Shown here piece by piece: positions 44,036-55,850 of a stretch of 64,000 nucleotides of DNA. The notes beneath the pieces are model-generated. The model saw only the letters and a program-made list of their open reading frames with translations. It was not told where the DNA came from and did not search any database. The translations under genes and the position numbers were made by a program. The stretch's first letter is position 1. The number at the start of each line of letters is the position of its first letter. This DNA comes from Batillaria attramentaria (Eukaryota > Mollusca > Gastropoda > Batillariidae): the NCBI GenBank assembly GCA_018292915.2, contig JACVVK020000005.1, positions 4,411,001 through 4,475,000 on the forward strand. Reading direction: 5' to 3'.

Positions 44036-44479
44036 TGATCTTTGGTTTGTATGTCGTGTCGTCTCTACATTTGACTTGCTCTTTTGTCCACATTGCTCTC
44101 CATCTGCAGTACCTTTGCCCGCCCGTCTCCCTTAATAATACATTCGCTTTTCGCCTATACGCACGGACGGCCAAATCAAAGCTCATTTCCTTAATGAAGC
44201 TTGCTAGGTTAAGGTTATATGCTCGCACCAGCGCGAGGCCCACAAAAGGGCGACCCAAGGATATCACCAAGGCAGGCTGACTGGTTGGTTGGAGTATACG
44301 TGTCACAAGAGTTATTGGATAGGGCCCTATTTCGCATGTAAGGGGGCGATGGGAGGGGAGGGGGGATGTTATGCCCTCATCAAACAGTCCATCTGAACAC
44401 CATTGAATTCAGAGAGACTGAGAGGTAGGTCACATTTGATGTATCCTTGACGAGGAACACAACAACTACAAGAACAAAG

Positions 44480-44679
44480 CAAAAGAAGTTAAAAGAGACA
44501 AAACAAAGCAAAACAATTCAAAATAAAACAACAAAATAATTCGACGAAACAAAACAAAACGAAACGAAACGAAATGAAACAGAAGACAACACTACAGAAC
44601 AGACCACAACAGACCAAAACACAACACAACACAAGACAACAATGGAAAATAAAATTTTACGGCAAAAATGTAAAAAAAA

Positions 44680-44720
<41 letters not shown>
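44480..44720 (+). repeat. A/C-rich (CAAAA, GAAAC) tract then (AC)n
   Basis: Low complexity AACAAA/GAAAC/ACAAC to 44640, AC array at 44682-44718. Confidence 0.85.
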
Positions 44721-44949
44721 AGCCAGGCCTTGCAACAACCCTACCCCCTTGCCGACCTCCCTAGCCCTGCGTCCGTTTGTAGCCTCGGGTGTCTCGCTTC
44801 GGCCCAACGGTTCCCAGTCGATCCGGAATCGTCCCCATGTCACTCAGTCTCCCAAAAGAAAATGAGGGAACTGTCGTGGAGTATGGGACAGGTGCGCTGT
44901 CTGCATCAACTTGATTGCCGGCGAAAGAAGGAGAACAGCGGGAGAAAGA

Positions 44950-44982
<33 letters not shown>

Positions 44983-45026
44983 AGAGAGAGGGAGGGAGGG
45001 AGGGAAAGAGAGAGAGAGAGAGAGCG
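44950..45026 (+). repeat. (GA)n and (GGGA)n tract
   Basis: GA arrays separated by GGGAGGGAGGGA. Confidence 0.9.
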
Positions 45027-45462
45027 TCTGGAAGTGTTTGTCTTTAAAAGTATTGGATCTTTATCTTGTCCGCTGATTTTCATTACTTGGAAAGCGGTCG
45101 CCCGCAGCCTGCTTGTCCCGCAAACGGGAAGACACACGACAGGGAGTTCGATACTGCGGAGGAGAAAAGACGGGTAAAGTGTAGCAGAGAGGGGCTGGGA
45201 TGAAAAGGGGGTGGGGAGGGTGGGGTGGGGTGGAGGGGGCGGTTAGGGGGAAGGGAGAGGAGGGTGTAGTCAATATGGCGAAATCTTTTCCTGGTGTTAC
45301 TTTGATTCAAAGTTTCGACGGTGGTTCCTCTTAGGTAAAGCTGTATATTAAAATATTAACATGCACACGTCTTCAAGTGTTCAAATCATCGTTTACTGAT
45401 TGATGACTCCGACCCCCCCCCCCCCCTTTCTTTTCCACAGACAAACCAAACTCCTACGAGGT

Positions 45463-45464
45463 TG

Positions 45465-45538
<74 letters not shown>
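45463..45538 (+). repeat. (TG)n microsatellite
   Basis: A TG array of about 70 bp. Confidence 0.95.
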
Positions 45539-45631
45539 GCTGACTTCGAGTTAGCACATGTTCCGCGCACAACTATCCCATGTTTTCGACTCTTTTTCGA
45601 TTTTGGCCCTGTATGCGAACATCAGATATTA

Positions 45632-45795
45632 AATTTTGAAAATGGAAACACTCGGTGCTACTCAAATTTTAATAAATGGAAACACTCGGTGCTGCTCTGC
45701 AAATTTGAAAATGGAAACACTCGGTGCTACTCAATTTTTTTTTTTTTTTTAAATGGAAACACTCGATTCCGCTGTTTGGAAACACACTGTCCTGG
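45632..45795 (+). repeat. Short minisatellite around AAATGGAAACACTCGGTGCT
   Basis: Four copies of the 20-bp box AAATGGAAACACTCGGTGCT (last one decayed) with A/T-rich linkers of varying length, one containing a 15-bp T run. Confidence 0.92.
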
Positions 45796-46389
45796 CGGTG
45801 CTGCTTTTGAAGCGGAGTAACACCTGAAATACTCCAGGCCATTTTGACTACCCACCGTCGTTACTGCTGAGGAGAAGAACAGGGGTTGGGTGGAGGTGGT
45901 AAAGGAGTGGGGGCGGCGGGGCGGGTGGTAGGGGGGTGGGAGGTAATGAGGCGAGGTAGGGAGAGACAAAACAAAAAGAAAAAAAGTACAGGTACTCAAG
46001 CATCTCCCGATCATCCGCCTCACTTGATCTCATTTATTTAATTAGCTGAAAGCCGGCGACAAAACCGCCGAGGAGTTCGCTCTCTACAGCAGGCCGAGTT
46101 CATCATTTCTTGCAAATTACATAAAGAAAAGCAAAGCGAAGCTGAGCAACGGTGGGGTCCCTTATTCACTCGCCACTCTCGTCTGGTTGGCAAACATTCG
46201 ACCTGAAGTACGACTGAAAGGCTCGAATTCTCCCGTCATCTGTTTAAAAGAAAAAGAAGAAAAAAGGCATAAGCGCTTGTCAACTCCATTGCGCTTACGC
46301 CCTTCTACCAGACGATGGTAAACTCGCCTTCCGCGAACTGACTCCTTGAAACACAACTAGCTTGTTTGATGGAGAGTGGTAGTGGTGAG

Positions 46390-46425
46390 GGGGGGGGGAG
46401 GGGGGGAGGGCGGAGGGGGGATTAG
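46390..46425 (+). repeat. G-rich run
   Basis: GGGGGGGGGAGGGGGGAGGG-type tract; a further G run lies at 46609-46627. Confidence 0.85.
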
Positions 46426-46705
46426 TTCTAGACTAAACAGGCGGAGAAGGTTGTAAACAAATGAAGTCTCTATTGACTGAGACCAGATTGGTCGCTTTAC
46501 GTGTTCCCGCCTGATGACACGTGCGAGTGGCGTGTGGCGAATGACGCACATGATTACGTAGACGAGAGGGAAATGTTCAAAGAAAAACAGGGCGAGAAAC
46601 TGTGTCGGTGGGGGGGGGGGGGGGGGGCAGTTTGCACATCCTCAGCTGCACGGGGGCTACACATAATGGACGGGCGGGTTTGTTGTTTTTTTTCCCGGCG
46701 CCCTG

Positions 46706-46850
46706 TCACTCAATTCAATTCAATTCAAATTCAAAAATGTCTTGTTTTAAAATAATTTATAACATTTCCAAACAGAAAAATGGCTTCGGACTCGTGCAGC
46801 TGTTCTGTTCATTATAATGTGATCATAGTCTTAATTTAAAATAAGTCAAA
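46706..46850 (-). mobile_element. Possible retroelement tail (ATTGA)n, minus strand
   Basis: CAATTCAATTCAATTCAAAT followed by AT-rich DNA looks like an inverted pentameric tail, as at 33964 and 63238. No coding remnant. Confidence 0.3.
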
Positions 46851-46852
46851 TA

Positions 46853-46854
<2 letters not shown>

Positions 46855-46928
<74 letters not shown>
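46855..46928 (+). repeat. (AC)n microsatellite
   Basis: A pure AC array of about 73 bp. Confidence 0.95.
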
Positions 46929-46929
<1 letters not shown>

Positions 46930-47423
46930 GGATATAATAATACAAAATAAAAGTGAGACTAAGAACGAGATAAATAAGTGAGAAACAGCTATCACTTCAA
47001 AAGTTCTGACGACGAGTTCTCTCAGTTAAACCTGTTCTTTTGAAATATGACTGAACATAATTATCCGTACCTTACCTGGGGGAAAAAAAACAACAACAAA
47101 AAGCAGTGCTATGGAGTGGAAAAAAAAGGCCAAACGAGGGTAGTATGATTTAGAAGCGGAAAGCGAAAAACGCTTGTCCATTTTTGTTTAGCCCCCGTGT
47201 GCTGACGCAACCTGAAATAGCTGCTGCTGTTTCTCCGCCTGTGATAAAGCATGCCTGTGTGTCACGTGAGCTGGTTAATTCCCGAACATTTTGATACAAT
47301 ACTAGTATAATATTGTTAATGTACTCTACCCCAAGTTGTTATATACATGAATGAAAATACCAGAGCATTTCTTTTTCCCTGTTAATGTGTTGTCGCTGTT
47401 GTTGTTGTCCGTTTTGTAAAATT

Positions 47424-47790
47424 ATGTGTTGTGTTGTGTTGTGTTGTGTTGTGTTGTGTTGTGTTGTGTTTGCTTTTGTTTTGGTTTTGGTTTGGTTGTT
47501 TGGTTAGTTAATTGTTTCAGTTTTGTTCTTATGTTTCGTTTTGTTTTGGAGGGGCAGTTGTTTTGTTCCTTTCTGTTCTGTTGTAGTTATTGCTGTTTGT
47601 TTGTTTGTTTGTTTTTCTCAGTTTTTAAGAGGTTTTGTTGTTGTTGGTGGTGCTGTTGTTTTGTTTTCGTTTGCGTTTTGTTTGTTTGTTTGTTTGTTGT
47701 TGTTGTTGGGATTTTTTTTTTGTTTGTGTTTATTTTTTGGGGGGGTCAGTTTCTGTTCATTTTTATAGTTGTGTGTTGTTGTTGTTGTTT
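47424..47790 (+). repeat. (TTGTG)n and T/G-rich tract
   Basis: Nine TTGTG units to 47470, then TTTTG/TTG/TTTG low complexity. The Phe/Cys/Val-rich frames are artefacts. Confidence 0.9.
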
Positions 47791-47929
47791 CCCGAACCCC
47801 TAACTGCAAAACAGTAGCCAGTGTCAACAACATCTTAATGGAGAGTGAAGGGAGGAGGGTTTAGTTGTAGGCGTGAGAGAAAGGAAATGGAGGGGAAGGA
47901 GGGAGGAAGAGGAGGAGGAAGAGGGGGCT

Positions 47930-48235
47930 CTGCCGGGGGAGGACAGTCACTCACTGAGGCACTGCACGGGGCGTGTGCGATGCTTGCGGCGGAGCACCGT
48001 TCGCGCGGGGCCGCACGTGCATCCGAGGAGCGCATGCGCGTGTGAGGGACGCCTCGGGTGTCAACGTGTCCGCGCCATCTGATCCTACGAGTCGCGCACG
48101 AGCTGCAGTAGGTTGTCGCCCCTCCCTTCCAATCTGGCCCGTCAGGCGGCACCACAAGCTTGCAAACATGGAGTCCCAAGACCTTCTTGTCTGGCCGGCT
48201 TTTGAAAATCCAAATCAGCGAGGCTAACAAAATAG
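47930..48235. promoter_or_regulatory. Candidate CpG-rich promoter-like region
   Basis: Many CpGs (GTTCGCGCGGGGCCGCACGT, GTGTCCGCGCC, GAGTCGCGCACGAG) are followed by ACATGGAGTCCC at 48168, which opens an 18-codon frame. This could be a first exon or an upstream ORF. It is the most CpG-dense region in the window apart from 12.1-12.4 kb. Confidence 0.3.
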
Positions 48236-48239
48236 CCTA

Positions 48240-49690
48240 AAAGGGCGGAGGCTAGTGTGCTTTGTCAGATTTGTAGCTAGGATATCTAGAGTTGCTCCGA
48301 GCTCGGAACGAAATTTTAGAAGTTGATTAATTATGAAACTAAAACGGCTGTTAGTCCGAATGGAGCATTACTTTGTTCTAAGATTCAAAGAATGTTATTC
48401 CTATTTCCTCTTTTAGGATATGGAGGAATGTCAAGTAATGCAAGTAATACATGATTCATGTGACACACTGAAATACAAAAAATATAAAAATAAAGAAAGA
48501 AATCACAACAAAACCACAAAGCACATAACTTGCTAAAAGAACAATATACTGCTCGTGTGTGCAAGGTGCAGAACATGCCGACATAGTTATATACATGTAA
48601 ACGATATGCTACACTGTGACGATTTTGCTATCAGTTTCTAATGAACTTAGCTAGGTTCAAAAAAAGTTTTCTTAGACAGCTGTAGTGACGGACATGAACC
48701 TACAAAATTACAAGATGACATGAACCTACAGGGCATTCCATGAGAAAATGTATTTCGTTGTCAATTACTGACATATATAAATAAATACATTAATACATGC
48801 TATGATCGACTGTAGCAGCTGACCGCCGTTGATATGAAAATGCTCACTGACAAACTGAGACCTACCCCCCCCCACCCTCTCTCTCTCTCTCTCTCTCTCT
48901 CATAATTCGTGAACCACCGTTGCAAAGGTTGCTTTAATTGAATTTTTATTGAGCATGTCATAAGTACATATTGTTAATGCTCAAACTGTTTTTCTGTACT
49001 TTCTCCAGTGCAACAAAATAAATCTGTTTAAACCAATTACTGACATTTCACATCTAGAGCAAAGTTGGCCGTCTCTGGGTGTGCCATCTTGTCTACCTAG
49101 TTCAATCGCCAATTTGTGGTTACTACACCGAAATTTCGTAAGAGAAATAACAAAAACAAAAACAAAAAATCATATACACTGAGGCAAGATCTTCATATGT
49201 GGCGACCCCCCTCCCCCCCAGACTATCACCCTGCCCCTCCTCCCATCCCTCCCCCAACTCCCATGTTCACCCATAATGTCAGCTTCAGTCCAGTTTCGTT
49301 AAACACCAGAGACTTTAAAAAACATCATTACCATTATGACTGCATGAGCCAGCTACTAATGAATGTCAACAGAACTATTACGTTTCTCTGGGGCACCTGC
49401 ACGGAACTCTCTCCCTCACCCGGCACGCGATTGCCACTGAGAACCACAAACAATAACACACGCCAAAGAGCTTCTGACTTTTCCGACCGACGTCTGACTT
49501 TTCCATGAAGCTGACACCAGTCTACTTTCGCTTTTGTCTTCCGCACCACTTGCTCCGCGACGACAATTTTGCCGTCCCCTCCGCTTTTCCTCCTCGACGC
49601 ACACAGGGCCGGCTCATCAGTCAGGTGGGGGAGGTGGGGCGTGCACGTGCGTGGGGGAACTCGCCACGCGACTTGCACGTGCGGTACCAT
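48240..49690. other. Spacer without supported genes
   Basis: A/T-rich DNA, a CT array at 48876-48901, C-rich DNA at 49205-49260. Overlapping frames around 49334-49760 disagree on strand and carry no domain I recognise. Confidence 0.4.
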
Positions 49691-50245
49691 GGTCGGCACA
49701 CTCCTCGGACATAGGTGTCAGGTAAACTGTTCAGAGTCAAAGCGCATCCCATTTTCGTTATGATGAATACGGGTTATATCTAGTTATCGACCATTTGTGG
49801 AGTCAGGCGAATGGTCGAGAATGGACGGAAATGCCAAGCTTTTGTAGAAAACGTGCACTGTTATGGTCGACCCTCTCCTCGGACACGGGTGTCAGGTCAA
49901 TTGTTTAGAGTCCAAGCGCATCCCATTTTCGTTCTCAGTGGTGAATATCGGTTATATCTAGTTATCGACATTCGTGGAGTTAGGGGAATGGCCGAGAATG
50001 GACCGAAATGCCAGGCTTTTGTAGAAGAAGTGAGCTGCGATGGCCAGCACACTTCTCGGACATAGGTGTCAGGTGAATTGTTAAGAGTCATAGCGCATCC
50101 CATTTTCGTTATGATGAGAACGGGTTATAACTAGTTAACAACATTCGTGGAGTTAGGGGAGTGGCCGAGAATGGCCCAGAATTGCCAAGTTTCTGCAGAG
50201 AATGTGCACTGCTATGGTCGGCCCTCTCGTCGGACACAGGTGTCA
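49690..50245 (+). repeat. Satellite-like tandem repeat, about 175 bp, three-plus copies
   Basis: GGTGTCAGG recurs at 49714, 49888, 50065 and (GGTGTCAG) 50239, spacings 174, 177 and 174. CGCATCCCATTTTCGTT and AGTTATCGAC-type boxes sit in register. Copies are diverged by roughly a tenth to a fifth by eye. The length is nucleosome-like. Confidence 0.93.
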
Positions 50246-50605
50246 GACACAGGACAATTCGTCAATATACCTGAATCGTTCAGCATTTGACGTCACAGTC
50301 TCCGTTTGTGCTGGTCGTCTGTGCAGAACGGACATGGGAAGGGCATATGCCGTCAATTCGTCAATACCTGCGTCGTTTAGTAGCATTTGACGTCACATGT
50401 GAAGTCTTCGTTTGTGTTGTTGTTGTTGTTAAATAATATTTAATGGTCTAGGTTATTGTATAAGCACGTTGCGGTGCATGTTATTGAAAAAAAAATAGGG
50501 GCACGTGGCACGTTAAGCAGGATGGCCAAAGGAGCGACAGGTGTCATCAACTCGTCAGTACTGTAACCGGTCTGCATTTGGCTTCACAGCTAATTGCCCG
50601 GACGT
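50240..50605 (+). repeat. Roughly 100-bp repeat with TGACGTCA sites
   Basis: Directly after the 175-bp array, segments with AATTCGTCAATA..CCTG and AGCATTTGACGTCACA recur at 50265-50300 and 50353-50397, with a decayed third at 50548-50592. The first two contain a perfect CRE palindrome TGACGTCA, exactly 100 bp apart (50288 and 50388). Confidence 0.8.
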
Positions 50606-50885
50606 TCGTCAGGGTACCGTCTATCGTCAGTGCGATCATAGCGAGGAAACTGACAATGACGTACCCCGGAGACGCGTGTTTGGCGGTGGGCATGGCAACT
50701 ACGGATATGTCGTATATGCATACATATAGTGATTACGGACGCAAACTAACATTGCCGTAGGTCTGCTTTACTCAGGATGTTTCTTCATGTCGTCACAGGA
50801 AAATGACGTGCAGGATCGTACTGTTTAGGCTGAAAAAAAATTCAGTTTTCTCTTCGTAGGTAATCTTATTCTCACTGTTTTGTTT

Positions 50886-50926
50886 CGTTGTTGTTTTGTT
50901 TTTGGTGTTTGTTTGGTTTTTTGGTG

Positions 50927-50966
<40 letters not shown>

Positions 50967-51053
50967 GGGGGGTGTTTTTTTGTTTGTTTGTTGTTGTTTT
51001 GGGGGGTGGTTGTTGTTGTTGTTTTGGGGTTTTTTTTTTGTTTTTTTTTCGGT
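50886..51053 (+). repeat. (TTG)n and G/T low complexity
   Basis: TTG trinucleotides at 50930-50966 flanked by TTTTG-rich DNA. Confidence 0.92.
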
Positions 51054-51509
51054 GTATCTTTACACAAAAATGATAACCGTTTTGTACGTCTTTATGAACG
51101 CACACCCTAACCCCAACAACAACAAATTAATAAAAGCTTGCCAATTATCTCAGGTCAAGTTCACAGTTCTGGGGGGAGGGGGTTGTTTTGTTGTTTTATT
51201 TTTTGCTTGTTGTTTTACTGTTTTTGTTATGTTGTTTCCATAGTAATGGAAACAACATAATAGGACGGGCTAAAATTTCCACGTTCATAGGCAAGCATCT
51301 GTGGTACAAAACGCACGTCACTGCCGATCTCCCGCAGAGACGATTTTGCAAGTGTAACTCTGACAATGACGTAAGAAAACTTGCGTCATCGATGCTGACG
51401 CGTATGGTGTTCCGAACGCACTTCTCCTCCTCAGTGAGTGCCGTCTGTGCGGATGTGTGTGCGTGTGTGCGTGTGTGCGTGCGGCTGTGTGTGTGTGAAT
51501 TGTGTCCAG

Positions 51510-52110
51510 GCCCGTTTTCTTCGAAAATACTCAACCGAATGGCTTCAAATTTGGGGTATCCAAATATATCAAAATGTTACATTAGACGATTCAAGCGTGT
51601 GATGATTGCTTAAGTGATTTGGGAGTTATGGCCCTTTTGAGACAAGTTGGTTGTCTTTCGTGTACAGGCGTAATATTTATTTAAATCACTCATTTTTTGG
51701 CAGTAGATAGCTTGAATACGGACTCTGAACAGAGTCACTACTAGAAAATGGTCGCTCTTATAGTTTTCATGTAAACCGAGCCTGAGTTGACATTGCATGT
51801 GAACCCAGTTCAGATGCCTATTTCTCCGAAAATACTGAACCGATCGATTTCAAATTTGGGGTTTCTAAATGAATCAAGATTGTTGAATAGAAGGACCGAT
51901 CCAGGTACGATTGCACACATGATTTGCGAGTTATCGCACTTTTCAGAAAAAAGTGGCTTTCTGGCGTTTAAAGGCGTAATATTTACCTAAACCACTCCAT
52001 TTTTCGGACATAGATAGCATGAATACGGACTCTCATCTAAGTGAATTTTGGAGGTTGTCGCTTTTATACTTTTGGCGTAAGCCGTACCTGATGAAAGTGC
52101 TGGTGAACAC
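51510..52110 (+). repeat. Diverged internal duplication, about 300 bp unit (also in copy 2)
   Basis: CGAAAATACTCAACCGAATG..TTCAAATTTGGGGTATCC at 51523 and CGAAAATACTGAACCGATCG..TTCAAATTTGGGGTTTCT at 51827 begin two units. Both continue through GAGTTATGGC/GAGTTATCGC, CAGGCGTAATATTTA/AAGGCGTAATATTTA and GAATACGGACTCT. The same pair occurs at 53756-54350. Confidence 0.92.
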
Positions 52111-52284
52111 ACTTTAGATCTCAAAATCGCTGCTACTATACATAGATAATGAGCCTGGGGTGCCATAAAAAATATACAAAAAAAATTAGAAAAATTCACT
52201 GCAGCCGTTATCGTCAGTTGACTTGAAAATTTGTACTCACAGCACATTTCCTCTACAAGCCACACGCCTCACAAACATCGAAGA

Positions 52285-52715
52285 AGAGACGCACGCGCAC
52301 TGACGTAAAGTAAGTGCGTCATGTTGATTGACGTGATGCTGTTTTTTCTTGGGGGTGTCTCGCCACTTTCTTTCCGAATTCCTCTGTTTTGAGACGTGGT
52401 GTATTTTACTTCTACTATGTCGCCATCTTCGTGCAATCGCAGAGAAGACACGGGATACAACAGAATACAACTCCAATACTTTATGAACAGAATATGCACG
52501 GAGAACAAATTCATGAAAGAAGAAGAACCCAGAACGCTGTGCAGGGCTGCTTACGTACTGAACAGGTCAGATCCATCGCAGAAAAGGCACGCGCGCACTG
52601 ACGCAAAAGGCAGTATCAGCGTCATTTTTCCGACGTCATGTTTGATTGACGTGATACTGGCATTTCTTGGGGATGTGTCGCCACTTTTTGGACGTTCTCT
52701 ATGTGTAGACAGGGA
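52285..52715 (+). repeat. Second internal duplication with CRE-like sites (also in copy 2)
   Basis: CGCGCACTGACG, a T-rich GCGTCAT..ATTGACGTGAT segment and TCTTGGGG.TGT(C/G)TCGCCACTTT occur at 52293-52374 and 52590-52690. TGACGT or ACGTCA boxes recur at 52302, 52329, 52631 and 52648. The equivalent pair in copy 2 starts near 54529. Confidence 0.85.
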
Positions 52716-53212
52716 AAGCGGGAGTTTCATTGATGTAGTGTGCTTTGTTTTTTCCCACTGACTCTCACTCAATAGCATAGTAGAGTGAGAGGACACCACA
52801 TAGGTCTCAATGGAGCACAAACGCGGCTCGCGCGAGTCTCTGTGTGTGTGTGTGTGCGTGTGCGCGTGCGTGCGTGCGTGTGAGTGTGTGCGCGCGCGCG
52901 TGTGTATGTCTGACATAACACATAGTTAGAAACGTTCGCCGCGCAGACTTGTCTGTTAAACATATTGGGTCGGTATTAATTCGATCTTTACACTGCGCAC
53001 GCAGCAGCAACACTTCAATTTTCATGGGCCTGCGAGTGCTTTCATTGCAAGAACTGTATCAAAGTTATTACGCCATATGTATTATGCCGTCATCCCAGTG
53101 AGCAAAAACGTCATAGATTTCAAAGAATACAACTTGACGTCTCTCTTCCAAAAACAAGATTGGTGTGACAGCCCGGTCAGTTGTTTCCATTCCGAGAGAG
53201 AGAGAGAGAGAG

Positions 53213-53287
<75 letters not shown>

Positions 53288-53449
53288 ATACATGGCATTA
53301 CAAAAGAACGACCGTGACGATAGCAGGCGATCAAATGGAAACAACATATTGGCTGGTGGCCATCTTGTTGTTAATTGTTGTTGTTTTGGAGTGTTGTTAT
53401 TGTTGTTTTTTCTTTCTTCCTTCTTGTTTTTTTTTTTTTTTTCTCCCTT

Positions 53450-55420
53450 TTTTATGTTGTTTCCATGAGTAATGGAAACAACATAATAGGACGGGCTAAA
53501 ATTTCCACGTTCATTAGGCAAGCATCTGTGGTACAAACGCACGTCACTGCCGGTCTCCCCGCAGAGACGATTTGTGCAAGTGTAACTCTGACAATGACGT
53601 AAGAAAAACTTGCGTCATCGATGCTGACGCGTATGGTGTTCCGAACGCACTTCTCCTCCTCAGTGAGTGCCGTCTGTGCGGATGTGTGTGCGTGTGTGCG
53701 TGTGTGCGTGTGTGCGTGCGGCTGTGTGTGTGAATTGTGTCCAGGCCCGTTTCTTCGAAAATACTCAACCGAATGGCTTCAAATTTGGGGTATCCAAATA
53801 TATCAAAATGTTACATTAGACGATTCAAGCGTGTGATGATTGCTTAAGTGATTTGGGAGTTATGGCCCTTTTGAGACAAGTTGGTTGTCTTTCGTGTACA
53901 GGCGTAATATTTATTTAAATCACTCAATTTTTTGGCAGTAGATAGCTTGAATACGGACTCTGAACAGAGCCACTACTAGAAAAATGGTCGCTCTTATAGT
54001 TTTCATGTAAACCGAGCCTGAGTTGACATTGCATGTGAACCCAGTTCAGATGCCTATTTCTCCGAAAATACTGAACCGATCAATTTCAAATTTGGGGTTT
54101 CTAAATGAATCAAGATTGTTGAATAGAAGGGCCCGATCCAAGGTACGATTGCACACATGATTTGCGAGTTATCGCCCTTTTCAAAAAAATGGCTTTCTGG
54201 CGTTTAAAAGGCGTAATATTTACCTAAACCACTCCATTTTTCGGACATAGATAGCATGAATACGGACTCTCAACTAAGTGAATTTTGGAGGTTGTCGCTT
54301 TTATACTTTTGGCGTAAGCCGTACCTGATGAAAGTGCTGGTGAACACACTTTCGATCTCAAAATCGCTGCTACTATACATAGATAATGAGCCTGGGGTGC
54401 CATAAAAAAATATACAAAAAAATTAGAAAAATTCACTGCAGCCGTTATCGTCAGTTGACTTGAAAATTTGTACTCACAGCACATTTCCTCTACAAGCCAC
54501 ACGCCTCACAAACATCGAAGAAGAGACGCACGCGCACTGACGTAAAGTAAGTGCGTCATGTTTGATTGACGTGATGCTGTTTTTTCTTGGGGGTGTCTCG
54601 CCACTTTCTTTCCGAATTCCTCTGTTTTGAGACGTGGTGTATTTTACTTCTACTATGTCGCCATCTTCGTGCAATCGCAGAGAAGACACGGGATACAACA
54701 GAATACAACTCCAATACTTTATGAACAGAATATGCACGGAGAACAAATTCATGAAAGAAGAAGAACCCAGAACGCTGTGCAGGGCTGCTTACGTACTGAA
54801 CAGGTCAGATCCATCGCAGAAAAGGCACGCGCGCACTGACGCAAAAGGCAGTATCAGCGTCATTTTTCCGACGTCATGTTTGATTGACGTAATACTGGCA
54901 TTTCTTGGGGATGTGTCGCCACTTTTTGGACGTTCTCTATGTGTAGACGGGGAAAGCGGGAGTTTCATTGATGTAGTGTGCTTTGTTTTTCCCACTGACT
55001 CTCACTCAATAGCATAGTAGAGTGAGAGGACACCACATAGGTCTCAATGGAGCACAAACGCGGCTCGCGCGAGTCTCTGTGTGTGTGTGTGTGTGTGTGT
55101 GGGCGTGCGTGCGTGCGTGTGAGTGTGTGCGCGCGCGCGTTTGTATGTCTGACATAACACATAGTTAGAAACGTTCGCCGCGCAGACTTGTCTGTTAAAC
55201 ATATTGGGTCGGTATTAATTCGATCTTTACACTGCGCACGCAGCAGCAACACTTCAATTTTCATGGGCCTGCTTTCATTGCAAGAACTGTATCAAAGTTA
55301 TTACGCCATATGTATTATGCGTCATCCCAGTGAGCAAAACGTCATAGATTTCAAAAGAATACAACTTGACGTCTCTCTTCCAAAAACAAGATTGGTGTGA
55401 CAGCCCGGTCAGTTGTTTCC

Positions 55421-55510
<90 letters not shown>

Positions 55511-55607
55511 GTGTGTGTGTGTGGATACATGGCATTACAAAAGAACGACCGTGACGATAGCAGGTGATCAAATGGAAACAACATATTGGGCTGGTGGCCA
55601 TCTTGTT
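53450..55607 (+). repeat. Tandem segmental duplication, copy 2
   Basis: Matches copy 1 from ATGTTGTTTCCATGAGTAATGG (53453) to GGTGGCCATCTTGTT (55605). Between the copies is an 80-bp TTG/T-rich linker. Differences from copy 1 include an altered TG array and a missing GCGAGT near 55270. Confidence 0.96.
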
Positions 55608-55789
55608 CTTTTTATTCCTTTGTTTATTTCTTGTTTTTGTGAAACGGGGACGAGACAGAGCTTGCCGTTGACGCAAGGGATACAACTCGTGATGTGCGTT
55701 GACCCCCTGACCCAAGTCTGTCTCGTTTGTATGACTGGATTTGGCTAAGGTGTTTGATTCTAAGACTGATAGTAACTTCGGGGAGATCG

Positions 55790-55850
55790 GGAGGGTGGGG
55801 GTGGGGGGTCGTGGGGAGAGGGCGGGGGGGGGGGGGCGGGATCTCAGGGG
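55790..55850 (+). repeat. G-rich tract
   Basis: GGTGGGGGTGGGGGG-type sequence with runs that could form G-quadruplexes. Confidence 0.8.

Larger units (their letters stand above)
51228..53371 (+). repeat. Tandem segmental duplication, copy 1
   Basis: The unit starts with a hairpin (ATGTTGTTTCCAT, 5-nt loop, ATGGAAACAACAT at 51246) and ends near AATGGAAACAACATATTGGCTGGTGGCCATCTTG. Copy 2 begins 2226 bp later and is nearly identical throughout, differing by scattered single-base changes and small indels. A GA-TG microsatellite lies near the end (53195-53285). No gene is evident: the best frame (52396-52761, 121 codons) is kept in both copies but that follows from DNA identity. Confidence 0.96.

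Noticed and set aside
52396..52761. 121-codon ORF conserved in both copies of the 2.2-kb duplication
   Set aside because: Conservation simply reflects recent DNA duplication; the frame contains internal repeat boxes and no domain, and it overlaps another open frame of equal quality.
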